Notes: generated by a model from the sequence alone, not told the origin. A stretch of 56,373 nt of DNA from an uncultured Kiloniellaceae bacterium (GCA_947500035.1 CANMQP010000023.1:1-56373), one strand, 5' to 3'. Numbered from the stretch's first letter, positions 33,064 through 41,604 are shown. Translations and numbers: made by a program.

Positions 33064-33089
33064 ACCCGCTATGCTCTGCCAAGTAAAAA

Positions 33090-33110
33090 TTGCTATGCTT
33101 TTAATAGCGA
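33090..33110. promoter_or_regulatory. HxlR operator 2
   Basis: TTGCTAT-N7-ATAGCGA, one mismatch in the arms relative to operator 1. It lies 14 bases before the HxlR start codon, suggesting autorepression. Confidence 0.8.
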
Positions 33111-33123
33111 AAGAATTCAAGTC

Positions 33124-33480
33124 GTGACCAAGATCCCCCTGCCCGGCTCACCCGTCCGCGGTTCAAAGAGCGGCGCGCCTGTCATGGCGCTGCTCGATCT
33201 GCTCGGCCGCCGCTGGGCCATGGGCGTGCTCTGGACTCTCTGCGAGGGAGGCCCCGCCACCTTCCGGGTTCTGCAGGAACGCTGCGAGAGCATCTCGCCC
33301 GCCGTCCTCAATTCCCGCCTCAAGGAGCTGCGCGAAGCTAAGCTGGTCGAACGGACGGCAGAAGGTTACGCCGCGACAAAACTCGGCCACGAACTCTTCG
33401 GTCATCTCAAGCCTCTGGGTGCCTGGGCGAAGGTCTGGGGCAGATCCGTGAAGCGTGGCGCAGCAGGTAACGAGGTATGA
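33124..33480 (+). CDS. HxlR-family transcriptional regulator
   Basis: A 118-residue winged-helix regulator. The family core is complete: LLGRRWAMGVLWTLCEGGPA, FRVLQERCESISPAVLNSRL, then ELREAKLVERTAEGYAATKLG. HxlR proteins act as dimers on short palindromes, and two such palindromes lie just upstream. It is divergent from the SMP-30 lactonase gene, its likely target. The signal is unknown (aldehydes or redox in other members). It starts at GTG without a strong Shine-Dalgarno sequence. Confidence 0.92.
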   Translation: MTKIPLPGSPVRGSKSGAPVMALLDLLGRRWAMGVLWTLCEGGPATFRVLQERCESISPAVLNSRLKELREAKLVERTAEGYAATKLGHELFGHLKPLGAWAKVWGRSVKRGAAGNEV

Positions 33481-33662
33481 ATAACCGCGGACGACGTCTT
33501 GACCCGCAGACTCATTCTCGGATCTTCATAAGCAAATGATGACGCCGTTGCATCCATAAGCAGGTTTAAGATTGCACGCGACCCGCCACAAATCTACCTT
33601 AACGAGAAGCAAGGCGTCCTTCGGTCTCCCTCCTTGACCTCATAGACTTTAAACGCGCAAAA

Positions 33663-34289
33663 GTGAAATTCATGCCCTCTCGTTCGGTCGTTTCCACCAC
33701 AATCGCGGTCATCCTTTTCGGTCTCTCGGCCTGCACCCAAACGGTAACAGACTCCATGCCGCAAACCCCCTTTTGGTCGATTATCGATCGCTCGTCGCAG
33801 TTGCAAACCGATCCTGTCATTCAGATCGACGCGCTAAAACGCAATCTCATGGCTTTGCCTGAGGAAGACATCGTCGCATTCGAACACTCCCTGAAGCAGG
33901 AGATGGCCCGCGCCTATACCTGGGATCTCTGGGGTGCGGCTTACCTCATAAACGGGGGCGCATCGGATGACGGGTTCGCTTACTTCCGTCTTTGGCTTAT
34001 CTCAAAAGGCAGTGACCTCTTCGAAGCCACCCTGCGCGACCCTGACGTTCTCGCCGCGGCAAGCGTTACACCCGGTCCCGATGGCGTCTACGAACTTGAA
34101 GAGCTGATGTATGTCGCGGGTGAGGCCTGGGCGGAAAAGACCGGAAGCGATTATGCTCGTTTTCCGGCCCATGACTCCGCCCCGGTGAGCATTGCTCCAC
34201 TCAAAGACGATTTCGATTTCACCGACGAAGAACTCTCAAAGCGCTATCCGAAATTGTGGGAGCGCTTCGGCAACAGCCCTCTTCCATGA
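33663..34289 (+). CDS. DUF4240 lipoprotein
   Basis: A 208-residue protein with a lipobox-type signal (VILFGLSAC, Cys at about 24). Its core is DUF4240: PFWSIIDRS, AYTWDLWGAAYLINGGASDD, GFAYFRLWLISKG. Function unknown; relatives are often found near toxins or in immunity-like positions, but nothing here supports that. It is about half identical to the protein at 40910, from which it differs mostly at the ends. Its 3' end lies 24 bases from the LysR gene, in convergent orientation. The start may be GTG 33663 or ATG 33672. Confidence 0.85.
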   Translation: MKFMPSRSVVSTTIAVILFGLSACTQTVTDSMPQTPFWSIIDRSSQLQTDPVIQIDALKRNLMALPEEDIVAFEHSLKQEMARAYTWDLWGAAYLINGGASDDGFAYFRLWLISKGSDLFEATLRDPDVLAAASVTPGPDGVYELEELMYVAGEAWAEKTGSDYARFPAHDSAPVSIAPLKDDFDFTDEELSKRYPKLWERFGNSPLP

Positions 34290-34313
34290 CCCGCGTTGCC
34301 GGCGCCCGCTCGC

Positions 34314-35234
34314 TCACTTCTCAGTGCACAACAACCCAAGAAAGTCCTGCAGGATCACGGACTGCCGCCGGTCGCTGCGCGAGATGGCGCAGATCGGACT
34401 GGTGTAACCGAAAACCTCGGGCAGCACTTCGTAGATCGTCCCGCGCATGGCGTCCACGCAATGCACCGGGAAAAAGCCCAGATAGACCCCGGCCTGCACG
34501 AAGGCCAGGACCGCCTCGGTCTGGTAGACCGTGCAGCCGACCGGAAAGCGCTCCTTGATGCCGCGCAGCGCGTCGCTCTCGTAGTAGCCCCGGAATACCA
34601 GTTTGTGTTCGTAGACCTCTTCGGCGGTCAGCTCGGTCCCGGCGGCGATCTCCAGCGCCAGCGGATGTTCTCCGCCGCAAAAGAGACCGATCGGCTCGTG
34701 ATAGAGGTAGTTGTAGCGCAGCCCCGGCAAGCGGTGATAGTCGGGCACGATCCCGATGTGCAAAGTGCCATCGATGACGCCTCTTTCGATCTCATTGGGC
34801 GTGCCGGTCATAAGGCTGATCGTCACTCCAGGTTCTTTTTCCCGGTAGTGCTTGATGGCCGACATCAGCGGGTTGTTATCGTCGGACACCGTGTAATCGA
34901 TCATGCCGATTTCGATCTTGCCGACCATCCGGTCATTGACGCTGGAGACGTTTGCGCCGAAGTCGTCGACGGCCGTCAGCAGGCGGTCAATGTAGGTCAG
35001 GACCTGCTGGCCCTGCTGGGTCAGGCTGAAGCCGCTCCGCCCGCGATGGCAAAGGCGCACACCCAGACGCGTCTCCAGATCCGAAAGCTGAATCGAGATG
35101 GTCGAACGGCTTACCCCCAGCTCCGCCTGAGCGGCCGACAAACCGCCGCATTCGATCACGGTTTTAAAGACGCGCATCAGGCGCAAATCCACGTCGCTCG
35201 TCTGGCCTGAAAACGCCTTCTTCCGTCTTGCCAT
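34314..35234 (-). CDS. LysR-family regulator of the ureohydrolase/ABC regulon
   Basis: A 306-residue LysR-type activator. The N-terminal helix-turn-helix covers about residues 18-77 (MRVFKTVIECGGLSAAQAEL, GVSRSTISIQLSDLETRLGV) and the C-terminal effector domain follows. It is divergent from the agmatinase-family gene. The intergenic region carries a TTTGAT-N4-ATCAAA element within a 27-nt sequence that recurs almost unchanged upstream of the polyamine-type ABC operon, so both are probable targets. The inducer is likely a guanidino compound or polyamine (inference). Confidence 0.92.
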   Translation of the reverse strand: MARRKKAFSGQTSDVDLRLMRVFKTVIECGGLSAAQAELGVSRSTISIQLSDLETRLGVRLCHRGRSGFSLTQQGQQVLTYIDRLLTAVDDFGANVSSVNDRMVGKIEIGMIDYTVSDDNNPLMSAIKHYREKEPGVTISLMTGTPNEIERGVIDGTLHIGIVPDYHRLPGLRYNYLYHEPIGLFCGGEHPLALEIAAGTELTAEEVYEHKLVFRGYYESDALRGIKERFPVGCTVYQTEAVLAFVQAGVYLGFFPVHCVDAMRGTIYEVLPEVFGYTSPICAISRSDRRQSVILQDFLGLLCTEK

Positions 35235-35269
35235 AACCTGCCTATCGTCCCGCCGTGACTGGTAAATTC

Positions 35270-35296
35270 TGTTTGATCTTTATCAAACAAAAATTT
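35270..35296. promoter_or_regulatory. shared LysR element, copy 1
   Basis: Dyad TTTGAT-CTTT-ATCAAA (35272-35287) extended by CAAAAATTT. Read on the minus strand it matches 26 of 27 bases of the element at 40652-40678. It lies between the LysR and ureohydrolase starts. Confidence 0.85.
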
Positions 35297-35384
35297 CGTA
35301 TTGGCAAATTTAACCGAGCCACACGGCACCCTAGAGTGCGAGCACTCGTATCAACTCTTTATCAAATGCATCAGGGAAACCGCC

Positions 35385-36440
35385 GTGTCCTGGACAGCCG
35401 AAAAACTGGCCGCCCTCAGAGAAAAATTCTCGGAGGCTGACGGCGGGGACCTGCATGACCCAAAGTTCAGAAGGATCGCGGATAAAATCTTCTCCGAGGG
35501 CGGGCGCAGACCGGCCCCTTATGCGGGCATTCCGACACTGCTCGACGCGCCCTATCGTTTCCAGGACGGCGGAGAGCCGGATATTGCAGACCTTCAGGTC
35601 GCGCTCTTCGGCGCACCGATGGACCTCGGCGTCACCAACCGTAACGGCGCACGCTTCGGTCCGCGCGCCTTGCGTGCCATCGAGCGCATCGGCCCCTATA
35701 ACGACGCCCTGGAATGCGCACCCATCCACGAGATGAAGGTTGCCGACATCGGCGATGTTCCCTTCATGAGCCGCTTCGATCTGCACCAGAGCCTGTCGGA
35801 CATCGAAAAATTCGTCGAAAAAATCGCGACACAGAATGTCATTCCCCTGGCGGTGGGCGGTGATCACTCGGTGACACATCCCATTCTCAAGGCCCTGGGA
35901 AAAGACAGGCCCCTGGGTCTGGTGCACATCGATGCGCACTGCGACACCGGCGGCTCCTACGAAGGTGAAAAATTTCACCACGGCGGCCCCTTTCGGAACG
36001 CGGTCCTGGACGGCGTTCTTGATCCGGAGCGCACCATCCAGATCGGCATTCGCGGCGCGGCCGGGTACATCTGGGAGTTCTCGGAAGCCTCCGGCATGAC
36101 CGTGATCCATGGCAGAGACATCTCGGACGCCTCCATCCCGGCCATCATCGAAAAGGCACGCGCAGTGATCGGCGACGGTCCGGCCTACTTTACCTTCGAT
36201 GTCGACAGCCTCGATCCGGCCTTCGCACCGGGCACCGGCACGCCGGAAGCCGGTGGCCTGAGCGTACGTGAAGCCCTCGCGCTGATTCGCGGGATGAAGG
36301 GTTTGAATTTCGTCGGCGGCGACGTGGTCGAAGTGGCCCCGGCCTACGACGCCACGACGAACACCGCGCAAAACGCGGCTCAGATCCTGTTCGAAATCCT
36401 GAGCCTCATGATGTTCAGTCCGTCGCTCCCACAGAAATAG
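35385..36440 (+). CDS. agmatinase-family ureohydrolase
   Basis: A 351-residue arginase/agmatinase-superfamily enzyme that hydrolyses a guanidino group to urea and an amine. Binuclear Mn ligands are visible: His161 (GGDHS), Asp183, His185 and Asp187 (DAHCD), Asp272 and Asp274 (DVDSLDP). The segment PMDLGVTNRNGARFGPRALR is typical of agmatinase, guanidinobutyrase and guanidinopropionase rather than arginase. The exact substrate is undecided. GTG at 35385 has AGGGAAA upstream; the longer frame runs into the operator. The ABC transporter convergent to it shares its control element, so import and hydrolysis of one guanidino/polyamine compound is likely. Confidence 0.92.
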   Translation: MSWTAEKLAALREKFSEADGGDLHDPKFRRIADKIFSEGGRRPAPYAGIPTLLDAPYRFQDGGEPDIADLQVALFGAPMDLGVTNRNGARFGPRALRAIERIGPYNDALECAPIHEMKVADIGDVPFMSRFDLHQSLSDIEKFVEKIATQNVIPLAVGGDHSVTHPILKALGKDRPLGLVHIDAHCDTGGSYEGEKFHHGGPFRNAVLDGVLDPERTIQIGIRGAAGYIWEFSEASGMTVIHGRDISDASIPAIIEKARAVIGDGPAYFTFDVDSLDPAFAPGTGTPEAGGLSVREALALIRGMKGLNFVGGDVVEVAPAYDATTNTAQNAAQILFEILSLMMFSPSLPQK

Positions 36441-36489
36441 AAGCCGGAAGAAATAGAGGCCCGAAGAAATTGAGGTTCCGGCCGCCCGC

Positions 36490-37536
36490 TCAGCGGCTGA
36501 AGAAAGAACAGAGCTCCGGATCGATCTTCAAACCGACCTGTTGCCCGGCGCTGAGGCTGGTGACCTCGCTCGCCCGGGAGCGCACGCGCAGCTTCTCCTC
36601 ACCCACGGCGATAATCGATTCCACACTCGGTCCCAGGTCGCGCACGAATTCGACCCTGCCGAGGGTCGACCGCTCGGGGCTTCCCTTCTCAACCACGCCG
36701 ATATTCTCGGCACGGATAGCCACCTCAACCTTCGCCCCCTGCACCTGAAGAGCTTTGTCCTGCGCGCGCATCCCCAGGAACATGACGGCGCCGTCCTCCA
36801 TGACCTCTCCCTGCACGACATTTGCCGTGCCCAGGAAATCCGCCACGAAGGCATCCGCCGGTGCGCGGTAGACCTCGGAGGGCGCACCGGACTGACGTAT
36901 CACGCCGTGGTCCATGATCACCAACTGATCCGCGAGCATCATGGCCTCGGTCTGATCGTGGGTGACCAGCACGGTGGTCACGCCGAACTTGCGCTGCAGT
37001 TGCCGCAGTTCGATCTGCATATTCTCCCGCAATTTCGCATCCAGGGCCGAGAGAGGTTCATCCAGCAGGAAGAGTTTCGGCTGAACCGCCAGAGCCCGGG
37101 CGATGGCGACACGCTGCCGCTGTCCGCCGGAGAGCGCGGCGACGGGACGGTCTGCGATGGTCGGCAGCTCGATGACGTTGAGCAGCTCCTCAACCCGGTC
37201 GCGCTGCCTGGCTTTGTCGATGCCGCGCAGCTTCAAGCCATAGGCGATATTCTGGGCGACGCTCATGTGGGGGAACAAGGCCAGAGACTGAAAGACCATC
37301 CCGAAGCCCCGCTTGTGCGGTGGGACCCCGGAAACGTCCGTCCCGTCCAGAAGAAGGCGGCCCGCAGTGGCCTGCTCGAAGCCGGCGATGATCCGCAGCA
37401 AAGTCGTCTTCCCGCAGCCGGACGGTCCGAGAAGGCAGAGGAAGGATCCTCGCTCCACGGACATATCGATATCGCGCAGCGCCGAGACGGAACCGTAGTT
37501 CTTTGAAACACCTTCGATCTTCAGGTCGGTACTCAT
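36490..37536 (-). CDS. polyamine-type ABC transporter ATPase
   Basis: A 348-residue PotA-class ATPase: Walker A GPSGCGKTT, Q-loop VFQSLALFPH, signature LSGGQRQR, Walker B LFLLDEPLSALD, His switch THDQTEAM, followed by a C-terminal TOBE domain (about 250-348). It powers the two permeases upstream. The ATG at 37536 gives the normal N-terminus; the frame open to 37923 is not coding. It ends convergent to the ureohydrolase gene. Confidence 0.93.
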   Translation of the reverse strand: MSTDLKIEGVSKNYGSVSALRDIDMSVERGSFLCLLGPSGCGKTTLLRIIAGFEQATAGRLLLDGTDVSGVPPHKRGFGMVFQSLALFPHMSVAQNIAYGLKLRGIDKARQRDRVEELLNVIELPTIADRPVAALSGGQRQRVAIARALAVQPKLFLLDEPLSALDAKLRENMQIELRQLQRKFGVTTVLVTHDQTEAMMLADQLVIMDHGVIRQSGAPSEVYRAPADAFVADFLGTANVVQGEVMEDGAVMFLGMRAQDKALQVQGAKVEVAIRAENIGVVEKGSPERSTLGRVEFVRDLGPSVESIIAVGEEKLRVRSRASEVTSLSAGQQVGLKIDPELCSFFSR

Positions 37537-37580
37537 AGCAGGGTCTTTCGATCCGATTTGGGCGGCGTTGGGCGGCTTTT

Positions 37581-38420
37581 CTAGAAGAGGCTCGCGCGGC
37601 CCGCGATGATTTTGTCGATGATGAGAATCATGATGACGTCGACCAGGATAATCCCGACCGAGAGGGACAGGACCGCAGGATCGAGGGAAGACACGGTGCG
37701 GCTGTACATCCAGATCGGCAGCGTGCTGACATCGATGGTGTACATGAAAAAGGTGATGGTGAATTCGTTGAAGGAGATGATCAGCGCGAAGATCAGCCCG
37801 GCCAGAATACCCGGCTTCATAAGCGGGACCACCACATCCAGGAAGGCGCGCATCCAGCTGGCGCCGAGCGAGATGGCCGCCTCCTCGATTTCGATATCGA
37901 TCCCGTTCATGGCGCTCATGCAATTGCGCAGAACAAAGGGCAGAACCAGCGCGACGTGAGGAATGACCAGGCGCCAGATTCCCAGATCCAGCGCGAGGCT
38001 CTCAGCGATCAGCAGAAAGGCGATGCCCAGGATCACCAGGGGAAATACCAGCGGCAGCGTAAAGAGGAGCTCCATACCGGCCCGCACCCGGCCGCCGCCG
38101 CGCACCAGGGCGTAGGCGAGCGGCACGCAGACGAAGGTGGAGACCAGCATGACGATGGCAGCGACCAGCAAACTGGTGAACAAGGCATCCCCGAGCGAGT
38201 GGGCGCTGGAGGACTCGTCCGCCGACAGCTGGCTCCACAGCGCTTCATACCAGCGGAAGGAAAACTCGGCCGGCGGGAAAGCCGCGGTCTCCGCCGCCGA
38301 AAACGACATCAAGGTCACAACGGCGACCGGCAGCGCGGAGATCAACAGCCCGAGCGTGGTGAGAAAAAAGATCACGACGCTGTAGCTGCCGCCCCTCATG
38401 GAAAACAAACTGGAGAACAT
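37581..38420 (-). CDS. ABC permease, PotC-like
   Basis: A 279-residue inner-membrane protein with six helices and the EAA loop IEIEEAAISLGASWMRAFLD in the second half, as in PotC/PotI. The start overlaps the upstream permease stop by one base (TGATG). It forms the channel with the PotB-like protein. Confidence 0.93.
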   Translation of the reverse strand: MFSSLFSMRGGSYSVVIFFLTTLGLLISALPVAVVTLMSFSAAETAAFPPAEFSFRWYEALWSQLSADESSSAHSLGDALFTSLLVAAIVMLVSTFVCVPLAYALVRGGGRVRAGMELLFTLPLVFPLVILGIAFLLIAESLALDLGIWRLVIPHVALVLPFVLRNCMSAMNGIDIEIEEAAISLGASWMRAFLDVVVPLMKPGILAGLIFALIISFNEFTITFFMYTIDVSTLPIWMYSRTVSSLDPAVLSLSVGIILVDVIMILIIDKIIAGRASLF

Positions 38421-39310
38421 CAGGCGCCTCCGCCGCTTTGCAGTGGTTCGGAGACTTCGCTCGGCTTCGGCGTCCTGGCGGAGCGGTTGATCAGCGCGGC
38501 GGCCAGCAAGAGGACGCCCGTGGTGATCACGATCAGCACCATGCCGGCCGCGGCGGCCCCGGACCAGTTGAAGAGCGGGGAAATCATGTCTCTGATCGCA
38601 ACGCCAAGCATTTGCACACGGCGTCCGCCAAGCAAAAGCGGCACGGCGAAGGCACTGGCGTTGTAGGCAAAGACAATCGAAGCGGCACTGACCAGCCCAG
38701 GCTTCAACAAGGGCAGGATCACGTCATAAAAGACCCGCCAGTTCCCTGCCCCGAGTGAACTGGCCGCCTCGAGGTACTCGCGGGAGATGACCCGTGTGGC
38801 GCTCAGGATCGGGAAGACGGCCAGCGGAATGGCGGTCTGGATCAGACCGAGCAGAACGCCGGTTTCATTGAACAGCAGCAGGATGGGACGGGAGATCAGC
38901 CCGGTTTCGCGGAGGGTCGTATTCAGGACACCGCTGGGCCCCAGCAGGATGATCCAGCCGTAGGACTGGATCAGCAGATTCAGGATCATCGGCAACAGGA
39001 TCGTGACCGTCAGCAACCGCCGGACCAGTGCTGTCCGAACGCTGGCAATCACCAGGGCAATGGGAACCGACAGGATGAGGACCACAAGGGTGCTCAGCGC
39101 CGCGAGCTTGACCGTCACCCAGACCGAGCGCAGGAAAAAGGGTTCGGCGAGGTCGAAGTAGGCCTGCAGCGAGTAACCGCTGATCACACCGCTTTCGCCG
39201 GACACCGAGAATCTGAAGATGTAGAAACAGGCACCCAGGAAAGGTGCGATCGCGATGATGGCCGGCAGCGAAAGCGCAAACGACCGAAGTGAGGATCTAT
39301 GGGCGTTCAC
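38420..39310 (-). CDS. ABC permease, PotB-like
   Basis: A 296-residue inner-membrane permease with six predicted helices and an EAA loop (REYLEAASSLGAGNWRVFYD) of the PotB/PotH type. It is separated by about 126 bases and a hairpin from the binding-protein gene, and overlaps the next permease by one base. Confidence 0.93.
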   Translation of the reverse strand: MNAHRSSLRSFALSLPAIIAIAPFLGACFYIFRFSVSGESGVISGYSLQAYFDLAEPFFLRSVWVTVKLAALSTLVVLILSVPIALVIASVRTALVRRLLTVTILLPMILNLLIQSYGWIILLGPSGVLNTTLRETGLISRPILLLFNETGVLLGLIQTAIPLAVFPILSATRVISREYLEAASSLGAGNWRVFYDVILPLLKPGLVSAASIVFAYNASAFAVPLLLGGRRVQMLGVAIRDMISPLFNWSGAAAAGMVLIVITTGVLLLAAALINRSARTPKPSEVSEPLQSGGGA

Positions 39311-39383
39311 CGGGCCCCTGCTCCTGAACTGCAGTTCGCGGTTTTCATCGCAAAATGAAAAGCGATCAGGCTCGAAAAAAGGA

Positions 39384-39421
39384 GAGCGCCATTCCCTTCC
39401 CCCCAGAACGGAATGGCGCTC
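39384..39421 (-). terminator. intercistronic hairpin with U-run (attenuator)
   Basis: Perfect 12-bp stem (GAGCGCCATTCC at 39384-39395 and its complement at 39410-39421) with a 14-nt loop. On the minus strand it is followed by CTCCTTTTTT. It lies 15 bases after the binding-protein stop, so it can stop part of the transcription and stabilise the upstream mRNA. Confidence 0.75.
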
Positions 39422-39436
39422 ACTGCGGGAGACGGA

Positions 39437-40528
39437 CTAAGCTAAAGTCTGGGTATAGCGCTTGATCCAGTCTTCACGCACCTCGGCAATGAACTCCTTG
39501 TCATGCACGATGGCTTTGTCGCCGAGCTGTTCCGGCTTGATGATGAAGGGGCTGGCTTTCGCCGCCGCGGACATCTCGGCTTTCTGGTTGATCGGACCGT
39601 TGAGGACGGCTTCAGCCATAACGCCCTGGACCTTGGCATCCAGCGTGTAGTTCATGAAGGCGTGCACCACGTCGTCCTCGCCGGGCTTCGCCTTCGGCAT
39701 GATGGTGTACATGAGATCGGCGAAGAAGCCTTCCTCGACGTCATAGGTCGCGCCCATGTTCGAATTTGCAGGGTCGGCCAGTTCCTTGGCGAAAAAGGCC
39801 GGGGCATAGACACCGCCGATATCCAGCGCGTCCGAGCGGAAGAGCTCGACCAGCTGTGTCGGGTTTTCGCCGAAGGTCAGCAGGCGGTTGCGCAGTTCGC
39901 CGAGCTTCGCCAGCGCGGCATCCGCGTCCCGTCCGTCGCCTCCCAGCATGCGCGAAGTCGCAAAGATGGTATCCAGAGCATCGGTCCAGGTCGCGGGCGG
40001 CAGGAACAGGCGGTCTGTGTACTGCTCCTCCCACAATTCCGCGTAGCTGGTCGGCGGCGATTTGAAAGTCTTGGTGTTGTAAACCAGCCCGCCCGTCCAG
40101 AGCAGGTAGCCGATACCATGTCCGTCGGCGCCGGTGCGGAAGCGCGGATCCACATCCTGCAGATTGGGCAATTGATTGAGGTCGGGCTTTGCCAGCAATC
40201 CGTCTTTTGCGAGCTCGACCGCGCCCACCCCGGCCAGGGTGATGACGTCGTATTGCGCCCGTCCGCCCGAGGCCCGCAGCTTGGCCACCATTTCCGAGGT
40301 GCTGCCGGTCCGGTCGGCAATGACCTTCGCGCCGGTCGCCTCTTCGAAAGGCTTCGCGATGTGATTGAGGATGGCGAGACCCGTGTTGTCGGACCAGGTC
40401 AGCAACCTGACGGTCTTGCCTTCGAACTTTTTGTGTCCCGCCGCCGAAACGATGGCCGGCATCGCCAAAGCCGCCGTGACACCGGCGCCCGTTTTCAAGA
40501 GCCCGCGTCTGGTGAAACGCACAGACAT
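39437..40528 (-). CDS. polyamine-type ABC substrate-binding protein
   Basis: A 363-residue periplasmic binding protein of the PotD/PotF class, exported by Tat (FTRRGLLKTGAGVTAALAMP). Family text includes GKTVRLLTWSDNTG, FEEATGAKVIADRTGSTSEM, YDVITLAGVGAVELAKDGLL and YLLWTGGLVYNTKTFKSPPT. It is first gene of the operon. The LysR element at 40652-40678 lies 124-150 bases upstream. The ligand is likely a polyamine or guanidino amine. Confidence 0.92.
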   Translation of the reverse strand: MSVRFTRRGLLKTGAGVTAALAMPAIVSAAGHKKFEGKTVRLLTWSDNTGLAILNHIAKPFEEATGAKVIADRTGSTSEMVAKLRASGGRAQYDVITLAGVGAVELAKDGLLAKPDLNQLPNLQDVDPRFRTGADGHGIGYLLWTGGLVYNTKTFKSPPTSYAELWEEQYTDRLFLPPATWTDALDTIFATSRMLGGDGRDADAALAKLGELRNRLLTFGENPTQLVELFRSDALDIGGVYAPAFFAKELADPANSNMGATYDVEEGFFADLMYTIMPKAKPGEDDVVHAFMNYTLDAKVQGVMAEAVLNGPINQKAEMSAAAKASPFIIKPEQLGDKAIVHDKEFIAEVREDWIKRYTQTLA

Positions 40529-40651
40529 ATTACTTTCCCCTTCGTGTTCCCTGCATCAAATCGATTTTTGTGGCCCTCTCCGCAAAGGGAAAAGGGCTGC
40601 ATTACGGTCATAAGTCGCAGAGAAACGCCGGAGCAAAAATATCTATGAAAC

Positions 40652-40678
40652 AAATTTTTGTTTGATAAAAATCAAACA
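40652..40678. promoter_or_regulatory. shared LysR element, copy 2
   Basis: AAATTTTTG followed by TTTGAT-AAAA-ATCAAA and CA. It differs at a single base of 27 from the element between LysR and ureohydrolase genes (read on the opposite strand). Confidence 0.85.
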
Positions 40679-40770
40679 AAACTGTGAAAGCAGGTCAAAA
40701 CTGCATGTTATTTGAGCATGAAGTGGACAGTATTTGATCAGCGCCGCCCGTGCTGCGCCCCCCGGCCGGT

Positions 40771-40854
40771 TCAACGGCGTTCGCCTGCCTCGTAAACCTG
40801 CGGGTTATGCAGTTCCATGAACTTCTCCGGCACTTTCAGGTTTGCCGACAGCTC
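40771..40854 (-). pseudogene. 3' remnant of a GNAT gene
   Basis: The minus strand reads LKVPEKFMELHNPQVYEAGERR and then stops at 40771. The first 15 residues are identical to the C-terminus of the GNAT protein encoded at 41605. At the DNA level 47 of 49 bases (40792-40840) match 41629-41677. Upstream of it the frame ends after about six unrelated codons, so only the end of the gene survives. Confidence 0.85.
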
Positions 40855-40909
40855 ATTTCACAAGTAGCTTCTCCAAAACTCTTTCTCATCCTTTGCGCGC
40901 CATGGAAAA

Positions 40910-41539
40910 ATGTCACCGTCTGCTCACACAAAACCGATTCTGATTGCTGTCGCGGTGTTCCTTGCGGTTATTGGCGCGACCTCAAAGCCTTCTGTTGGAG
41001 ACCAGATGAAAATCGAGCCTATGTCTTATCAGGCCTTTTGGTCCATTATTGATAGCTCCGCTTCTCATGAAGCGGAGCCTCAAATGCAGTTGGATCACCT
41101 CGCAAACAGACTTGCCGAGCTTTCGCCGGATGAACTTGTTGCCTACGAGATGGCACTCGATGAAGAACTGAGGCGGGCCTACTCCTGGGACCTGATCGGT
41201 GTAGCGGACATCCTCAATCGTGGCGTAACCGACGATGGGTTTCTCTATTTCCGCCTGTGGCTGATTTCTAAGGGAAGCAAAGTCTTCGAGGTTGCCATTC
41301 TATCCCCTGACGACATTGCGAGTGTAGAACTTTCACCCGGACCTGGCGGTTACTACGAACTCGAAGGTCTGCTTTACACGGCAAAGAACGTCTGGGCGCA
41401 AAAGACAGGACAGGATGCGCAAGATTTTCCTTTCTATGCCGGAATGGATGACTTCTCAGCGCCCGCAGGGCAGCCGCTAGGGGATGATGACGATGTCAAA
41501 AAACGCTTCCCCAAACTCTGGAAACGCTTTCGCGATTGA
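40910..41539 (+). CDS. DUF4240 protein, second paralogue
   Basis: A 209-residue protein with an N-terminal hydrophobic segment (ILIAVAVFLAVIGATS), probably exported but without a lipobox Cys. Core DUF4240 text: AFWSIIDSS, AYSWDLIGVADILNRGVTDD, GFLYFRLWLISKG. It is roughly half identical to the protein at 33663, and the Asp-rich tail (LGDDDDVKKRFPKLWKRF) is the same design. It is inserted between a full GNAT gene and a remnant of that gene's 3' end. Function unknown. Confidence 0.85.
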   Translation: MSPSAHTKPILIAVAVFLAVIGATSKPSVGDQMKIEPMSYQAFWSIIDSSASHEAEPQMQLDHLANRLAELSPDELVAYEMALDEELRRAYSWDLIGVADILNRGVTDDGFLYFRLWLISKGSKVFEVAILSPDDIASVELSPGPGGYYELEGLLYTAKNVWAQKTGQDAQDFPFYAGMDDFSAPAGQPLGDDDDVKKRFPKLWKRFRD

Positions 41540-41604
41540 GAGCGCCGAAGGACAGCTGTTCAATCTGGAATTCTCTAGGCACTCTTGACTCAATTGACTT
41601 TTCG

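Larger units (their letters stand above)
40529..40909. other. gap between binding-protein gene and DUF4240 gene
   Basis: It contains the second LysR element (40652-40678) and a decayed 3' end of a GNAT gene (40771-40854). Otherwise nothing is visible. Confidence 0.6.

Noticed and set aside
35331-36371. 346-codon open frame opposite the ureohydrolase gene
   Set aside because: It is the shadow of a GC-rich gene; the sense strand has all catalytic motifs and the antisense product is Arg/His/Ala-rich without a family.
37537-37923. N-terminal extension of the PotA-like ATPase frame
   Set aside because: It lies within the PotC-like permease gene and is His/Arg-rich; the normal ATPase start is the ATG at 37536.
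39503-40648. 381-codon open frame opposite the polyamine-binding-protein gene
   Set aside because: Antisense shadow; the sense frame has a Tat leader and family motifs, and the antisense product runs through the LysR leader.
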